In this document: piece after piece, positions 46,093-59,880 of the stretch
Position numbering within the stretch: position 1 is the first letter of the stretch
Layout: the number at the start of each line of letters is the position of its first letter
DNA from: Epiperipatus broadwayi
Lineage: Eukaryota; Onychophora; Udeonychophora; Euonychophora; Peripatidae
NCBI GenBank assembly: GCA_028023455.1
Contig: JAQFVV010012395.1
Span: 4,710,001 to 4,774,000 of the forward strand
Direction: 5' to 3'
Length of the DNA stretch: 64,000 nt
Position numbers and translations under genes: made by a program
The notes under the pieces: generated by a model
The model's input: only the letters and a program-made list of their open reading frames with translations
Databases searched by the model: none
What the model was told of the DNA's origin: nothing

Positions 46093-48437
46093 TTTTTGAA
46101 TTCCTCTCTTTGTTTTTTCTGAAAAGTTGTGGAGACCAAATCAAAAGATCGGTAAAATATATATTTCGTCTGGAGCCAATGGCCCTCCCTCTAAACATTC
46201 CTTTGAAAGCTTTCAGCAACGCAGGAGAATATGAAGAAATTTAACCTATCTGAAAGGCCACTGAAGTTATGATGGTCAGCCCTATTCCAACCACTATCAT
46301 TGATACGCTTCAAGTCACTCAAGGAGGCAGAGAGAGATGGTATCATTTTTAAAAAAGCGCGTATGAACTTTAAGCTATAAATTCTTATAACACTTTAAAA
46401 GAACGTCTATCTAAATTATAAAAACTCTTTCAATTTTCCCTCTTATAAAAAGAAAATCGGTCGTGACTATATATAATGAAAAGAAAAAAAATCACTTACT
46501 TTAATTTTATAAACTGCGAAATCTTTATGAATTAAAAGATTTCAATTTTTATACTCATTAAGTCGAAATTTATTCTCTTCAACTCCTACAAACTAAGGTC
46601 TTGCCTAATTTCAGTAATTTTAATATTTTGTTTAAATGCATTTTGTTATGTTTAATATGTGATAATATGTCAGATTTCGAAAAAGAAACAAGAAGTAATC
46701 TATAAAGGAGATAATTGTAATCTTCCTTAGACATTTTAAAAGTTATTTTATTAAATCATTGTTTCGAAATTATAATATTGGTAATAAACGAATGGCTAAA
46801 CTCGTTGTTATCATAGTTATATATATATTGTAAAATCGTATTTTTTAAGATTTGCTTACCGATCTTATATTATACCTTTGATATCTATTAGTTGGAAGGG
46901 GATATATATATTGTCTAGAGATGATAAAGTATATTGGCTATGTTTGTATTAAGCCCATCGAAATCTCCCTCCTTAATAAAAGAATATTTATATGCAGATT
47001 CAGGATCTTAACTAGATTATTTTTATATAGTTTAGCCCATTTTATTAGCATACTTATATGCTAATTTTAAGAACTGTTTTGAATTAGCTTGACAGATAAA
47101 AGATCTGTTTTAGAAATTATATGCTCTATTGTTTTTATATATATATTGCGTGCATTGGGGTGTGTTTTTATATAGTACACTTATATGTGTTACGTTTTGT
47201 GCCTCGACAAGGGTTCACGGAACAAACGCCCCTTTATTTAGTTCGAGTTATGGCTATCTTCATTAGAACTGGGGGCGGAGGCAGATTTTTCCATAAAGCC
47301 AATCCGACTTCCTGAACTTTATGTTCATATATCAATAGCAGCAAACGTGGTCTCAGAGCAAACCGAGCATTTGATGCTGAAACTCTTGAAGAATCCACAC
47401 TCGCCGCAAGTTTATTTCTTTAATATTTTATATAGCGCCATAGCGCATATATGTGGACCTAATGGTAACCAGTTCTTTTTCCCATATTAATTAATCATTC
47501 AGCTTTAGACTGGAGTTTGAATCTGGGTTATCAGTTTGAATCTGCATGATTCTGAGTTTATTTAGTTGCACAGTTAATTAGTATATATAACAGTCTTTAA
47601 AACTGGCTGTACTCATCATCATCTCTACTAAAGTATCAACTTCTAACTTAAGCAAGTCAAGTTCATAAGATGAGCATATTAAATAATTAGGCATGACCTC
47701 TATAACACACACACACATGTATTGTAATATGTTTAAAAGGGAACAGATGTACTTGATAACAGTCCCAACTATTGTAACATGCTTGCCTGTGTTGAATACC
47801 TTGTGAAGATTATACAATCCCTGCCATTATGATATTTTGTGTTAGATCATTTGTTATTGTTTTAATAAATCTTTTTTAAATATAAACTGTTGTATATCTT
47901 TCTTGCTCAGACTCTAGATCAAACCAAACCACAGTATCTTATCCAATCCATAGTATTTTATCCAATCCAGTATATTATTAAATGTCACAGTTCATTACTC
48001 CAATTTCTTAATGAGTTTATATGCTATATGTGTATGTCTAGTATTTAAGATTAATAGAGTGTTGAGTGTTATATATATCACTTATTTAGTAAGGTTAGTA
48101 ATGACCTTAAGTCTCGTGTTTCTCCCTGTTCTATGTCGGCTCGCGGTTAAATGAGAACTGAGTGTAGCCCCAGGAATGTCACTCATAAGGTGTTAAATTT
48201 GGAGTACTGGCAGATGAGTTGGAGTTTGGTCGGATTAGAGGTCTCAACCATCTCACTACGGTCAGCTTTGGTATATTTTGCTTGGGCTCTGAATTTTGTT
48301 GCATGAGTGTACAAATCTGACTGTTACAATATAAGTAAGTTGTACTTGCTATTAATTTTCAATTGCAAAATAATATCAGCTATCATAAACTTATTTCAAG
48401 TATTTATTGTTAATAAAAATGTATAACTTTTAATACA

Positions 48438-49745
48438 TTGTTTATGCAATATTTTCAAACCCAACAATTGTCCAATTGTAAAGTCTCAGGAATGACGATG
48501 GGATACATTCCCATGTTGCATCTGTATCAAAGTGTCTATCAAAAGCTGAGAAAAATTGACAAAAAGTCCTTAGCCTTGATTGTTAGCATTAAAAAGTTTT
48601 ATATAATATCTAATTATCTGGGGATCAAAAGTGGTGATTCCACCAGCTGTCTGATCTTAAGTGCTTAAGATTATAAATAATGGACACCCAGGGATCATCA
48701 GGATGAAAATGTTAGCTAGATCTTATGACCAGTGAATCTAAGTTCCATTACTGCTGAAAATGTAAGATGAACCAAAAACAGGATTGCAAAGAACAAAACT
48801 AACCCTGAGGATCCTTGAACCAGAATCCATGTTGACTCTGCTGGACCATAAAATAATAAATTCTTACTAATAGCTCAACAGTTGATTCATACTCCAAATG
48901 GCTGGAAGTCATGGCAGTATCACCATTCTAGTTCACTGCAAATATTGAGGTTCTTAGGAGGTTATTAACTAACCATGGCCTGGCTAAAACTATTGTATCA
49001 GATAAGGCAAACTTTTACTTCACTCTATTCAGATAATTTTTTTACTAACAATAGCATTGAACATACCATTCTAGCCTTATAGTAATGGCCACACTGAGAG
49101 ATTGGTTCAAGAGACTAAAATAATCCTTAAAAAAGCTAATGCAGATAGCTGGAACATCTGTATTGCTAGAATGCTATTAGTGCAGCAGGCTATACCAAGT
49201 CCAATTATGGGGAAAATTCCAGAAGAAAGCTATTTAATAAAGCTCTCAGAATTAACTTATCAGTTTCTTAGGCCTAATTATTCTAAAGAAAAAATTGAAA
49301 ATATAAGTATTAAAATGCAGATAGGCACACAAACTTTATATTGCAGGTATAGTGGAGCCACCAAATGAGTTCCAGGAGTTGTCATTAAGATTAACTCATT
49401 TCAGACAATGGATGATCAAACAGTGTGTGAACAGCAACACCACAGGCACACCAGACTAGCTAAGTCTGAACTATAAGTCACAGTCCAGCAGTGTTATGTC
49501 TTCAAAGACACCAAATCTGCTGGTGAAGTCACTAAGTCTACAAAAAGGCACTAAATCTGCTGATGAAGCTCCCATATATATTTATAAAGACACCAAACCA
49601 GACTTGAAGAAGCCAGAAAGCAAAAAAGATATTTACCAAGGTATCTCAGTGACTACACCCTCCAGGACTAATTGTAGCCAGGACATGGAATATTGCAATT
49701 TCAACTTACCTTCATCTAATGGACATGTCCAGATTCAATCTTAAC
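48438..49745 (+). mobile_element. Second Ty3/Gypsy remnant (RNase H to integrase), degraded
   Basis: The + strand has an RNase H-like piece (D-K-K-S-L-A-L-I-V-S-I-K-K-F, about 48557-48600), a G-H-type integrase zinc-binding part near 48690, and the integrase core. The core shows R-I-H-V-D-S-A-G-P (about 48823-48850), N-G-W-K-S-W and I-V-S-D-K-A (about 48995-49012), then the open frame 49102-49368 with the distal core. It has lost most catalytic context and carries stops and frameshifts. It is not the same family as the element at 1-8309 (no LTR similarity seen). Confidence 0.7.
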
Positions 49746-52409
49746 TTGATTGGATTCAACATTCCTTGCTATAAAGCAAGGAATATATAAATAAATAAAA
49801 TACAGCCAATGGCAGAACTAGGCCAATAAGTGATGCTGCTCACTGAATCCAATTGCTCACATTAAGAATGGGGATCTGACTATAAGGTAGTATTCCATTT
49901 GCAGCTAAAGTCAGACAACAACCTGTATGCACATTGTTCTTCATATTAATAAACCAATAAGGAAAATTTACATTGAACTGGAAGATGGTGGATTAATTGA
50001 ACCTGACCTGAAATAAATTATAACAGTACAGCCAAAAGTGTTAGGCACATCTAAAAGAATATCTAAAGTCTTTTGCTTTAATTGTTGCATGCTATATATA
50101 GACTAGGTATCAGGCAAACTGTGTATCAGAGGTTTTATGTAAAACATATTGGTAAATACATATTGTACATTTTTAATAAATATTTAATCATGTGAATTCA
50201 TGTTTATTCTGAGTTTATATAAACACATTATGTATAATGTTTCTTTAAAGATGTCGGACAGAGCAGATTACTATATTTTATGAATTAAAGACTAGTTACT
50301 TCTTTCAATTTTCTTCACATTATGTAAAGTATAAATAATATCAAAATAAAATGCTGAATATAGATTTTATGTATATATGTCCAGAAATTTTGATCTACTA
50401 TATGTAATTAATTTACATTTTTGTAGTCAAATATCCCTGAACAATCAGCTAAAACTTACTGTATCGATAGTCTGTATCATTTAGTTACGTTTTTTTTTTT
50501 TTTACAATAAGTTGGGCGATTAAATATAGATGTGTAAATCTATTTTTATATGATTTTTTTTTGTTTTTGTTTGAAGTTATAATTGCTCTTCCTTCTTTTC
50601 TTTTCATTAAGTCTATTATTTAAATATAATTTCAACAGGACTTACTTCTTCATTTTTTAAATGTTTATTTAGAAAGGCTTCAAATCAAGGAAGTAAATTT
50701 TTATCCTTTGATGTTTTTTGTTTAATTATTTTTGGTGATGAGCCTCATTTTGAATATTCAGGGAGAGTTCCCACCAGGTTTTGATTTTCCTGGAACTTTA
50801 TATTTTAGGTCTAGCCCACAATGAAACAGTAGAACATGTTTTTATAAAAGTTTAAATCTCACTGATCGATAATTGGCTTCTGCAATACAATAAAGCATCT
50901 ACAGAATCATGTCAGATGGTATACGTATTTATTTACAAGATAAAGCATAGACCTTACAGGTATACATTTTAATTACATTACACATTATTTTATATTAATC
51001 TCATTTTAACATTTCATTTATGCTTATACGATAATTAGATATTAACAACTAAATACATAGTTAAATTTATAGTATGGACCTAGCATTCTTCTCTACTTGA
51101 AAGACTGAATTGCATTCTGATGTACATTGAGATTATTTTTGATTATTAGGTATACAATTGGTAGATTCCGATTTCTATGAAAGGTTCAGTGACCCAATAT
51201 TTGCTAAACTTCAGATATAGTTTGACTGCAAATGTTAGTTACTTATGCACTTGCCATTTCTCTGTAAAAAGTTTCATACCTTTTTAAGATAGTTTCAGAT
51301 ATATCTGGAAGTATTTGAAATGATATCAAAAATTTTAAACATCTCCTGTAACAATTACTGCATGTGTTTAAATTGTTTGTTTCGTTTGGCATTCTTCTTA
51401 AATTATCCTACACTCAGAATATCCCAACAGCCTAGATGAAAGCCTCTCCAAGATTCATAATAGCTTATTTTTGATGATAGGATGATGGATTGCTGATAAC
51501 AAAGAGAAAAGGCATATCTTCAAATGCCTACCCATTACCAGTTCACCTGGAAACTTTCCTACCATCAGCATTATATTTGATTACTTTGATTTACTTAAGA
51601 TCTCTCTGAACTGCTTTACACTTTTTCAGCCAAGCTATTTAAAATAATTTGTAACAAAAGGTCATTAAATGGATTATTGCCGTTTTTGTAAAGAATTCTG
51701 TGAAACTTATGAATGTAAATCCTGCATCACAATCAATGACAATGATTTCAGTTAATCTACACTACACAAATATTTTTCATTATTCTCAGACCAACATGAT
51801 AAAGGATTAGTCCTGACTAAGAAAAATCTTGCCTAATAATAGACCCACATAGTTCAGATGGCTTCTTCACCTGAATTTTATTGATTACAGCTATAGAACA
51901 TATTTCTTTTATGATAACTGTGTTTTCTGTTTGTATTGGGTTTTTATATCTTAACATAGTCTTATAGGATGACCTCAAAGATTAATTTCAGAAATCTTGT
52001 TGGCATTAAGAGGGATGAACACTTTGATCCTCTTTCTATCAATAGATGTTTCATATTCCAGAATGACAGGCTAAATTTATTCAGTTATCTAATAGGCCAA
52101 TTTTTCTCAGACTGTTTTAGGAAAAATTGGATGAGTCTTAAATGTGAAGGCTCATTATTCTGCCACATATCTCAAAATCATGATATATTTTGGCCATATA
52201 TAATATTTTAAATTTGTGTACTACTGTTGATGCATTTCTTTTAAGAATTTCTTATCAAGTATTGATAATACTATATTTGGTTCTAGTTCAAAATATGAGA
52301 ATATTTAATAAAAAAATTATAATTCATATATCAATTATTAGCTATAAATCACTGCTGAAGAACAAAAGATATATTATAGAGATCATATAATGAACTTTTC
52401 TTATACAGC

Positions 52410-52618
52410 TATAATTTATAAATATCTGCACTTAAGCACTATCCTGAGACAAACTATTAATGAATGTATATTTACTGAAGCTTGATGCTTTCAAAGGTGA
52501 TGTATGGCCTCATATTCAACACCAATAACCATTGAAAGCACTAAGTTTCAGTAAATATTCATTTAGTAATAGCTTTTCTTAGGATGGTGCTTAAGCACAA
52601 ATGTTTATGAATTATAAC
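52410..52618. repeat. Foldback element, about 90-bp arms
   Basis: The left arm starts ATAATTTATAAATATCTGCA and the right arm ends with its diverged reverse complement. CTTAAGCAC.ATCCT and ATATTTACTGAA occur in both. The spacer (about 52500-52535) is single copy. Confidence 0.8.
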
Positions 52619-53784
52619 ATATGTAATGGAGTTAACTTATAAAATGAAATGACATTTTCAGTGGTGTCTTGGGACTATATTTTTTAAAAATTCCATCTCT
52701 TTATTGACATTAAAAAGAGGTTTGAATCACTATCAATCTTCATCAAAGATGTAAGTTTTTATCATGTGATCTGCTAGCTCTATTATTGATAATATTGATT
52801 ACCCCCCCCCTCTGCTTTGACATATTTTATTTAACCAGCAATAATCATTTGCAATGTAAACCTCTGAAAGTCATAGACTTATGATAGATGTTTGGGGTTA
52901 TCTGACTCAATTCTTACCAAAACCTTTTGTAACTTAGGCCTTTCTTGATAAATATTTGTATTAGTCAATTATTATTAAAGATGACCATCAGGCTTGACAA
53001 AATTTCTTCCAGTAAGGCTCCAAGAAGTTATATTTATTAATTTAATCAGGTTATGCAGGGCTATATTATAATTAATCATTTTCTTTCTGTTATCTTAATA
53101 ATGATAGAAAAATATGAAATATGCTAAATGTTTAATCACTATATCACCAAATTGCTCAGTGCATTGAAACATACACAAGTATACTGATGCCATCTTGATC
53201 TGCTCATTTGATATACCTTTTACAAAAAGACTACCTCAATGGTTCCAATATTGTTATAAAACTAGGGACATTCACATTAATCTGGAGTCCACTTGCCCAT
53301 TGATTCAACGGCATCTTTTAACAATACTGGTAGAATGACTAAACTATAATTTCAATGTGAGTGTGTATCTATAATATAACTAAGTACTATGCTAAAAAGA
53401 AAGATATAACCAATCATATTAATTCATAGCATCCCTAACATGTATTCTACATTGTTGTAATCTTTGACCAATGATAAAGATATCAGATTCTTCATTACAT
53501 GTATTTTTCAGAAAAATCTCTGATCATCAGATAAATTATATTAGATTGAACCTCATTAGAAATGATATCTCAATTTACTATTTCAGTTAAGTACCAATAA
53601 GATCTCAATCATAGTATTTAAATAAAAAAAATAGGCTATCATTTCCTGTGTGAATATTCAAATCTGATAATCAGAGGCCATTTTAAAAAATACATGTGTA
53701 AAAATAGAGGTATCCTGATGCCTTTTTCACTAGTAAAGACCACAAAGCTCATATTAGGTACACTGTAATTTAATTTGATTGCTT

Positions 53785-53800
53785 ACACACACAACACACG

Positions 53801-53833
<33 letters not shown>
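53785..53833. repeat. (CA)n(TA)n microsatellite
   Basis: A compound CA/TA simple repeat. The short - strand open frame across it is an artefact. Confidence 0.9.
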
Positions 53834-54931
53834 TTAGCATGTGGGTGTCTATTAATTTTGTGATTAAATGATTTCTGCTTTAGAACTACATTAGAAAATT
53901 GGTCATTTTGTGACTTTGGCAGAAAACTGTTTTTTGTTACATCACTTTGAAGTTGAGTTTCTAACCAATTCATTCTATTTTTTTACAATTGTGAATCTAT
54001 AATGACTTAGTTGTATTAGTAAATTATTTACCTTATCTCATCTGAGAAACTGTGACTGCCAGCACAAAAAAATTTTATAAGTTAATTGCTTAGTCATCTA
54101 AGTAGATATTTAGTTTACCAGCCAAGCCAATCTGTTTTAGTGGTCAAATAATTGGTTTCCCTACTTATAGCTGCTGTAGGAATTTGTTTTTTTTTGTCAA
54201 TGTTAATAGCATCAGAAAATTATTTCTGCCATGTATATAGAAATCAGAAGTTTTCATTAAAAAATAATAATTGTGTGATGAATATTGCCAATTAATTCTA
54301 TATATGCTGGCATCAAGTTATCAAATACAAAACTATTAGCCCAAAGACTCACAAACATAATAATGAACATCTGTGTCTTTTTATGCTTCCTAAACAGTTT
54401 TTTGATTTTCATAGTGCAGGTATTCTGGAGATTATTCACCAGAGAAAACTCTTATTGTGATTACAAATGTTTGAAGTTCATTGGTGTTATTTTTCCCAAG
54501 GGATTTATAATTAGTTTTAGGAATAGAATAGATTATCCATAAAATTCTACAATCTAACTGGATGCTTACTTAACTAATTACATCCTTATCACATTTGATA
54601 AATGCTGCATTTTATTTATATTACATATTAATTTTTGTTTTTCTAACATTTATTTGCTCATCAGATAATTACTAATAATTAAATCCATATTGAAAATATA
54701 GATTTTTAAAATTTTAATATAATTGCCGCTACATATAGTGCATTGTACATTCACCAGCTACAATGGTTATTTTTTAACCCCGACTTCATGTAATAAGAAA
54801 GTTATTCGTGAATAAATAAATTGTTTCTTAGCTATGAAAGTCGAGTAAGGTGATCTTCAATCCACTCATCATTCCTGGAAATTAATAAAAATAATGCAAA
54901 GAAAATTTCAATAATTAGATTTTCAAGCAAT

Positions 54932-55045
54932 ATTTTTTTTTTTTTTTCATATGTCATAGCATCGGCCGGGACGCGAACCCACAACCGTCTGCAACCAACT
55001 ACTTGCTTGCATGGCGGCTGCGATACCTCTCGGCTAACAACGCAA
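54932..55045 (-). repeat. tRNA-derived SINE, copy 1
   Basis: On the - strand a tRNA-like body of about 90 bases carries an A box (TTAGCCGAGAGG, 55037-55026) and a B box (GGTTCGCGTCC, 54979-54969), followed by a poly(A) tail (the T run 54932-54947). The ends can form most of an acceptor-like stem (GCATTG with CGATGC). A second copy with the same tail junction lies at 60396-60500, so this is a dispersed SINE rather than a tRNA gene. Confidence 0.75.
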
Positions 55046-55254
55046 TGCAAGCTATTTCCGATATCTTGTATTTAAAAAAATAATTATGTTCCATTGAATT
55101 TATTTCTGCTTTTTTAATTTAGCCTTTCATAATTGTATTTATTAAAATGTTACATTTTTAAAATCATATTTAAATTGTTCTTTGTCGATATTATTAGACA
55201 ACTTAATTTTTAAATAAAAATTATTTACATCATAATTTTTCTTTACTCACATGA

Positions 55255-58200
55255 TGTGATGCACTATGGCTCCTCCTTTATCGGAATCAGGAATCTCTCA
55301 GCCACTATGCTCAGAGAAACCCGTTAGCCACTTTATCTTGCCTTTCCCCATCCCAAGTTTCCCCAAATTCTTCTCTATCCTGCTCTAGCCCATTTCCACA
55401 TTATTATCTTTGTCCACTATAACTAAATCCTCCTTATCTTTTTCCAAACCCAACATAAAAACCAAGAACCCACTTTATGTATAATCACTTTGTTTATAAT
55501 TATTCTCCACTTCAAATTTATATTCTTTCTGCTTGTAGGCATTTACATTCAATTAATAGATGCCTAATAATTTCTATATCTTCCTTACATAACTTGCAGA
55601 CTAAATCACCCATATTTTTCCATTTATGTGTATATTCCCTTCTTACTAACGATCTTGTCTGAGTCTTAAACAGTATACAACTTTCCTTGCTATTATCATA
55701 AATTAACTCACACCAATCCTCTGCTTACTTCTGTATATATTTAAACTCTTTTGATTCTCCATATTAGCTCTCCATCTCTCCAATTCTATTTTTTATTAAT
55801 GCACCGATTTTTCTATCCTATTTTCTGCCCCTACAACACTCAACAATCCTCCTAACACAATCACCCCATCTTTTGTACAAGTATATTGCTATAAAGACTT
55901 TATCCAAATCTTCTGCATATCATACTACCTTTCTCACTCATCTTATTACCTGTCCTTTACTTGAAACCTAATTAAATTCTATTTTGGCTATTCTCTTATT
56001 ATCCATAAATTACAATCTACTCAACATTTTCATTTTGCTTTTTGTATCTCTCATATAAAAACTTGACCAGCCCATTTTTCTTTGAACTGCCTCCTTTTCC
56101 ATCCACACATCTGCATCTAATGCATGTCTTCCTACTTCTCTTTGTACTTTTTATGAGTAATCTAACACCTCTTTATTAACAAATAATGCATCATTACTAT
56201 AAGTTAAACCTGCTATTATCATTTCCTTCCATACCAATTCTAGCTATATTTATTATATGAAAACACTGTTAAATTTTTTTATCAGACCTTTTCTTTTCTT
56301 TGTTTCATTTATTAATTTTTTTCCCATTCATCCAAGCAAATTCTCTGATTACGTAGAATGATTTCCAAGTAGTTAAATCTATTCACCACATCTAACTTTA
56401 TACTCCCCCAATAAAAATGTCTTCCTCTTCTCTTTCCCTGTCATTTATCATCATTACTTTTAAATTTTCTTCACTAAATTTAATCCCCATCTTTTACTCA
56501 CCCTTGCACATGTTTTCAGCATAACTTTCATATCATCAGCAAATAAAAGACCTAATAATATATACACTCGCTTGCCATCTATTAAGAGTATCTCTACCCC
56601 TCTTCCTAGTTTTTCTATTGCTCTCTCCATTTCTCTCAAATATAACAAAAACAAAATAGGTGATATAGGACATTCTCACCTTAGTCCCACTCCACTTTTA
56701 ACTCTGATTCTACATTTTCTAATTGATACATATAGTAATTATTTTTATACCATCTCTTAATAAGATTCAATAAAACTTTCTTCATTCTCAAATTTATTAA
56801 ACATACCCATAATCTATTTCTATTTACTCTATCATATGCCTTCTATATATATCTATAAAGACCATATATAATTGTCTACCTGTATTCCTATTTATATCTA
56901 TAAGTTGTGTGATTATGAATAAACTATCTCCTACATGCCTATTCGATATAAAAGCTTCTTGCATTTCTCCCATTATATAGTTTTTTTCCATCCATTTTGC
57001 CACCCTTCCAACCACAATCTTTGCAAAAACTTCAGTCTATAATTATTTAACTTTCTATGATCCTTCCTTTAAATAATGGCCTTATTCTTGTATTATTCCA
57101 GCTATCTGGAAATTCTCTCTTTTGTACCATCTATTAAAATATGATAATAAATTTAATTTTGCCTTATTTCCCAAATTCATTATCATCTCTGCTGCCCATC
57201 CATCTAAACCTAATGCTTTTCCACTTTTAAATTTCTTCCCTGCCTCATTCAGTTCATTTTCTGTAAAACTAATATTTCCATTACTATGTGCTTTTGTGTT
57301 TCTTATCACTCTGTCATTCATATCTAACATTTTTTCTATATCCATTAATACTAATTTACCATTGTCTCTATACCTTCTTTAGAGCTGCACTCTTTTTCAT
57401 CATTATTTAGTAATACTATTTCTCTCTTCCCTACATTCCTTCTTTTAATATATTTCCAAATTTTTTTACTCCCACCTCTTCCATTTTCATTAATATCCTC
57501 CAATAATTTACTATTTAATTTCATTCTCTCTCTATAATTATCTATTTTAGCCAACTTCTTTTTTAAAAATAGTTTTCCCCATTAGTTAACAATCTTTTTC
57601 ACTTTCTTTGTTTTTAAAATAGCACATTTATATTCTCTGTATGCTTCTTTCTCTCTTTTAGACATTTACTAATTCTCACTTTTCTATTTTATTCTTCTGA
57701 ATATTCTCACCTATAACTTTATTTGCCATTTTTTCTACTTGACTACACCAGTTCTTATATTCACCCCCAACAAACTCTTCCATGATTTTATATTTTTCTA
57801 ACATATTCTTATCATTTATTCTCTGTCCACATCTTTCACCATCTTTTCTACTTTTATTACTATTTTCCATCACATTACTAACCATTTCTATTGTAAAGAA
57901 ATTATGATCACTATTACATTCTCTTCATTATCAAACACTTTAATTTTTCTACTTTATTCATTTCCGCTTTCTTTACTAATATATAATCTATTATGTGAAA
58001 GATTATTTAATATTAATATGTAATGCATATTTGATAAATTAATATTTGATAAATTTCCAATGCTCAAATTCACTATGATAAAAATTTTTCAAAAGCCGTC
58101 CATTTTTGTTATCCATATCACCAATTTCTTCAAATGTCCATCCATATCCCCAATAACCATTATTTTCTTCACCTTTTTTTGAAACTCAATATATGTTTAA

Positions 58201-58825
58201 CTAGGCATTCAAAAATGCTACTGTTCCACTCCATTATAGTTTGACTATCTCCAGTGGCCACAAGTCACCATCCATTTCTTGTTTTCCTAACCTTATCTCA
58301 AACCACAAATGTTCTCGACACTTTACAGTATTTAATTTTTTTTTTGACATAACACCACTCCTTTTTTTTCTTTTCTATTTATACCATGCCATACCAAATC
58401 TTCCAGTGTAGGTTCTTCTTCTTTTAGATGTGTTTCTACTACTGCTAATACCCCAAGCCCTTTATTTTTAACTGCTTTGTTTAATTCCAACCACTTTTCT
58501 GGTCTCTTACCATCTTGCATATTCAAACATCTAATTTTAACAACTTCTTCCTACCTTTTATAAATTGTTTTGACACCTTCTATTACATTTGTAATTAGCT
58601 TGTTTATCACTAGTTTTACAGAACCAAATCAGCTACCCTTTGTTTACTTCTTACATCCCATTCACTCTTAACCTTTTTGCTAATGCTGTAATTTAAAACC
58701 CTACCCCCCTTTATAAATCCAATCCCCTAATGCTTTCCTTCCTTGTTTTGTTAGGTGCAATCCATTTTTACTATATGACAAAATTATTCTATAGTCATGC
58801 CTTTTATTTGCCATCTTTTTTTTTT
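55255..58825 (-). mobile_element. Non-LTR retrotransposon with esterase-type ORF1 remnant (CR1/L2-like), 5' truncated
   Basis: On the - strand the order is complete from the end of ORF1 to the 3' end. A G-L-H-L-T-K-Q-G-R-K-A-L-G segment (about 58763-58722) resembles the last catalytic block (D-G-L-H) of the SGNH esterase in ORF1 of CR1/L2-type LINEs, with Asp replaced by Asn. The endonuclease start (V-L-A-V-V-E-T-H-L, in the frame 58526-58332) comes next. RT follows with G-K-A-L-G-L-D-G-W (about 57227-57201) and F-A-D-D (about 56550-56539). A C-terminal zinc knuckle (C-K-L-C, H-L-L-I-E-C) lies around 55610-55560. Many stops break it. The 5' end lies only about 105 bases from the ATPase exon. 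Confidence 0.85.
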
Positions 58826-58929
58826 TTTAAAAAAATACAAAATGAAACTTTTCATTATCTAAAAATTACCATTTTCCAAGTTTCTTAATCAAGCTAATAC
58901 ATTTAGCTATATGTTCATTATATACTTAC

Positions 58930-59031
58930 TTGACTGGGTACAGTCGAAGACCTGTATTTATTCCTGGTGTATAACAAATAAATACAGCAAGTGCTGTTTC
59001 AAATACAAGAGCAAAATTTAAGTGGTGGTTT
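58930..59031 (-). CDS. ATP1A: Na+/K+-ATPase alpha subunit, penultimate coding exon
   Basis: On the - strand the acceptor TTCTCTCCAG ends at 59032 and the donor GTAAGT begins at 58929. The 102-base exon has one leading base, 33 codons and two trailing bases (AA) that join the G of the last exon to make Lys. It encodes N-F-A-L-V-F-E-T-A-L-A-V-F, Y-T-P-G and L-R-L-Y-P-V, corresponding to the loop and helix region E-T-A-L-A...Y-x-P-G...L-R-x-Y-P-x-K of Na+/K+-ATPase alpha chains just before the last transmembrane helix. Earlier exons are not visible up to 64000, so at least 5 kb of further intron follows upstream. Confidence 0.92.
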
Positions 59032-59880
59032 CTGGAGAGAAAAATATAATAATTAATAAATATATCAAATTACATACTTAATATTTAAAAACATAGATTT
59101 TTCTAATTTATATTTAACCATCTTTTGACCACTGAAATCCACATTTTCATCTGAGCAATCTCTGCAAATAGATGAAACCAATATAGTAGTTACAAACAAG
59201 TTTCTAAAAAGATTTGGAATGTTTCAAATTTTTTAGGAAATTAAATATTTTAAACTATTAGATTGATAGTTTAAGTAAAAAAATAGGTGAGAATTGTTAT
59301 AATACCTATTGAGAGGACCAATAGTCAGAAATTTATTTGAAAGTTTATTTGGTGATATTATCTACTGTTCTTTGATAGGACCCAGGAATAAAGAGAATTA
59401 TAAAATGAATTACTTCCTCAAATTTATTTTATATTATATAGATAAATATAATGGATACCCAAGTGGATGATTAATTAGAAGTAGATTATCTAGCTTTATT
59501 TCTTTATATATGTGTGTGTGTGTAAAAAAAAAAAAACCTATAAATACCTGTTATAAATATACTATAATTAAATGCCAATAATTTTAATGGTAAAAATAAT
59601 AAAATATATATTTTAATTAATCAGTAGCTTTTGATTACGTTGTAATCCTTATCAACCGTAAAGTATTATGGAAGTTTAGTATCACATGATTTTCCATGAG
59701 CTGTATTTGTTAGTATTTGCTGCTTGTCTATTATCTTTAAATTTATATGTCAATATTGTTTCCTTAATTTCCCTCTTTTTACAATTTCTTTCTTTGATTA
59801 ATATTTTTGTATCATTTACATTAAAAGGAAATTTTATTACAAGATTTTTCATGGTCGAAGAATACTGAGGCCATATTTAA
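59032..59880. other. ATPase intron sequence, AT-rich
   Basis: Nothing defined except a (TG)n run near 59511-59523 and poly-A at 59525-59536. Confidence 0.5.

Larger units (their letters stand above)
40288..58929 (-). other. Na+/K+-ATPase alpha last intron, 18.6 kb
   Basis: Bounded by GTAAGT (58929 downwards) and AATAATAG (ending 40288) on the - strand. It contains the tandem duplication, Gypsy remnant, foldback, SINE and LINE listed separately. 40300-45600 is AT-rich sequence without a supported gene; 46100-48400 has GC-richer patches (46170-46340, 47190-47420, 48110-48290) that look like transposon pieces of unknown family; 49750-52400 and 52620-54900 hold nothing defined beyond microsatellites. 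Confidence 0.75.

Noticed and set aside
51969-52211. 80-residue + strand frame
   Set aside because: No recognised motif and no supporting signals; treated as chance.
53770-53973. 67-residue - strand frame
   Set aside because: It runs through a (CA)n(TA)n microsatellite.
54948-55045. A functional tRNA gene
   Set aside because: It has a poly(A) tail, an imperfect acceptor stem, no clear anticodon arm, and a dispersed relative at 60396-60500; a SINE is the better call.
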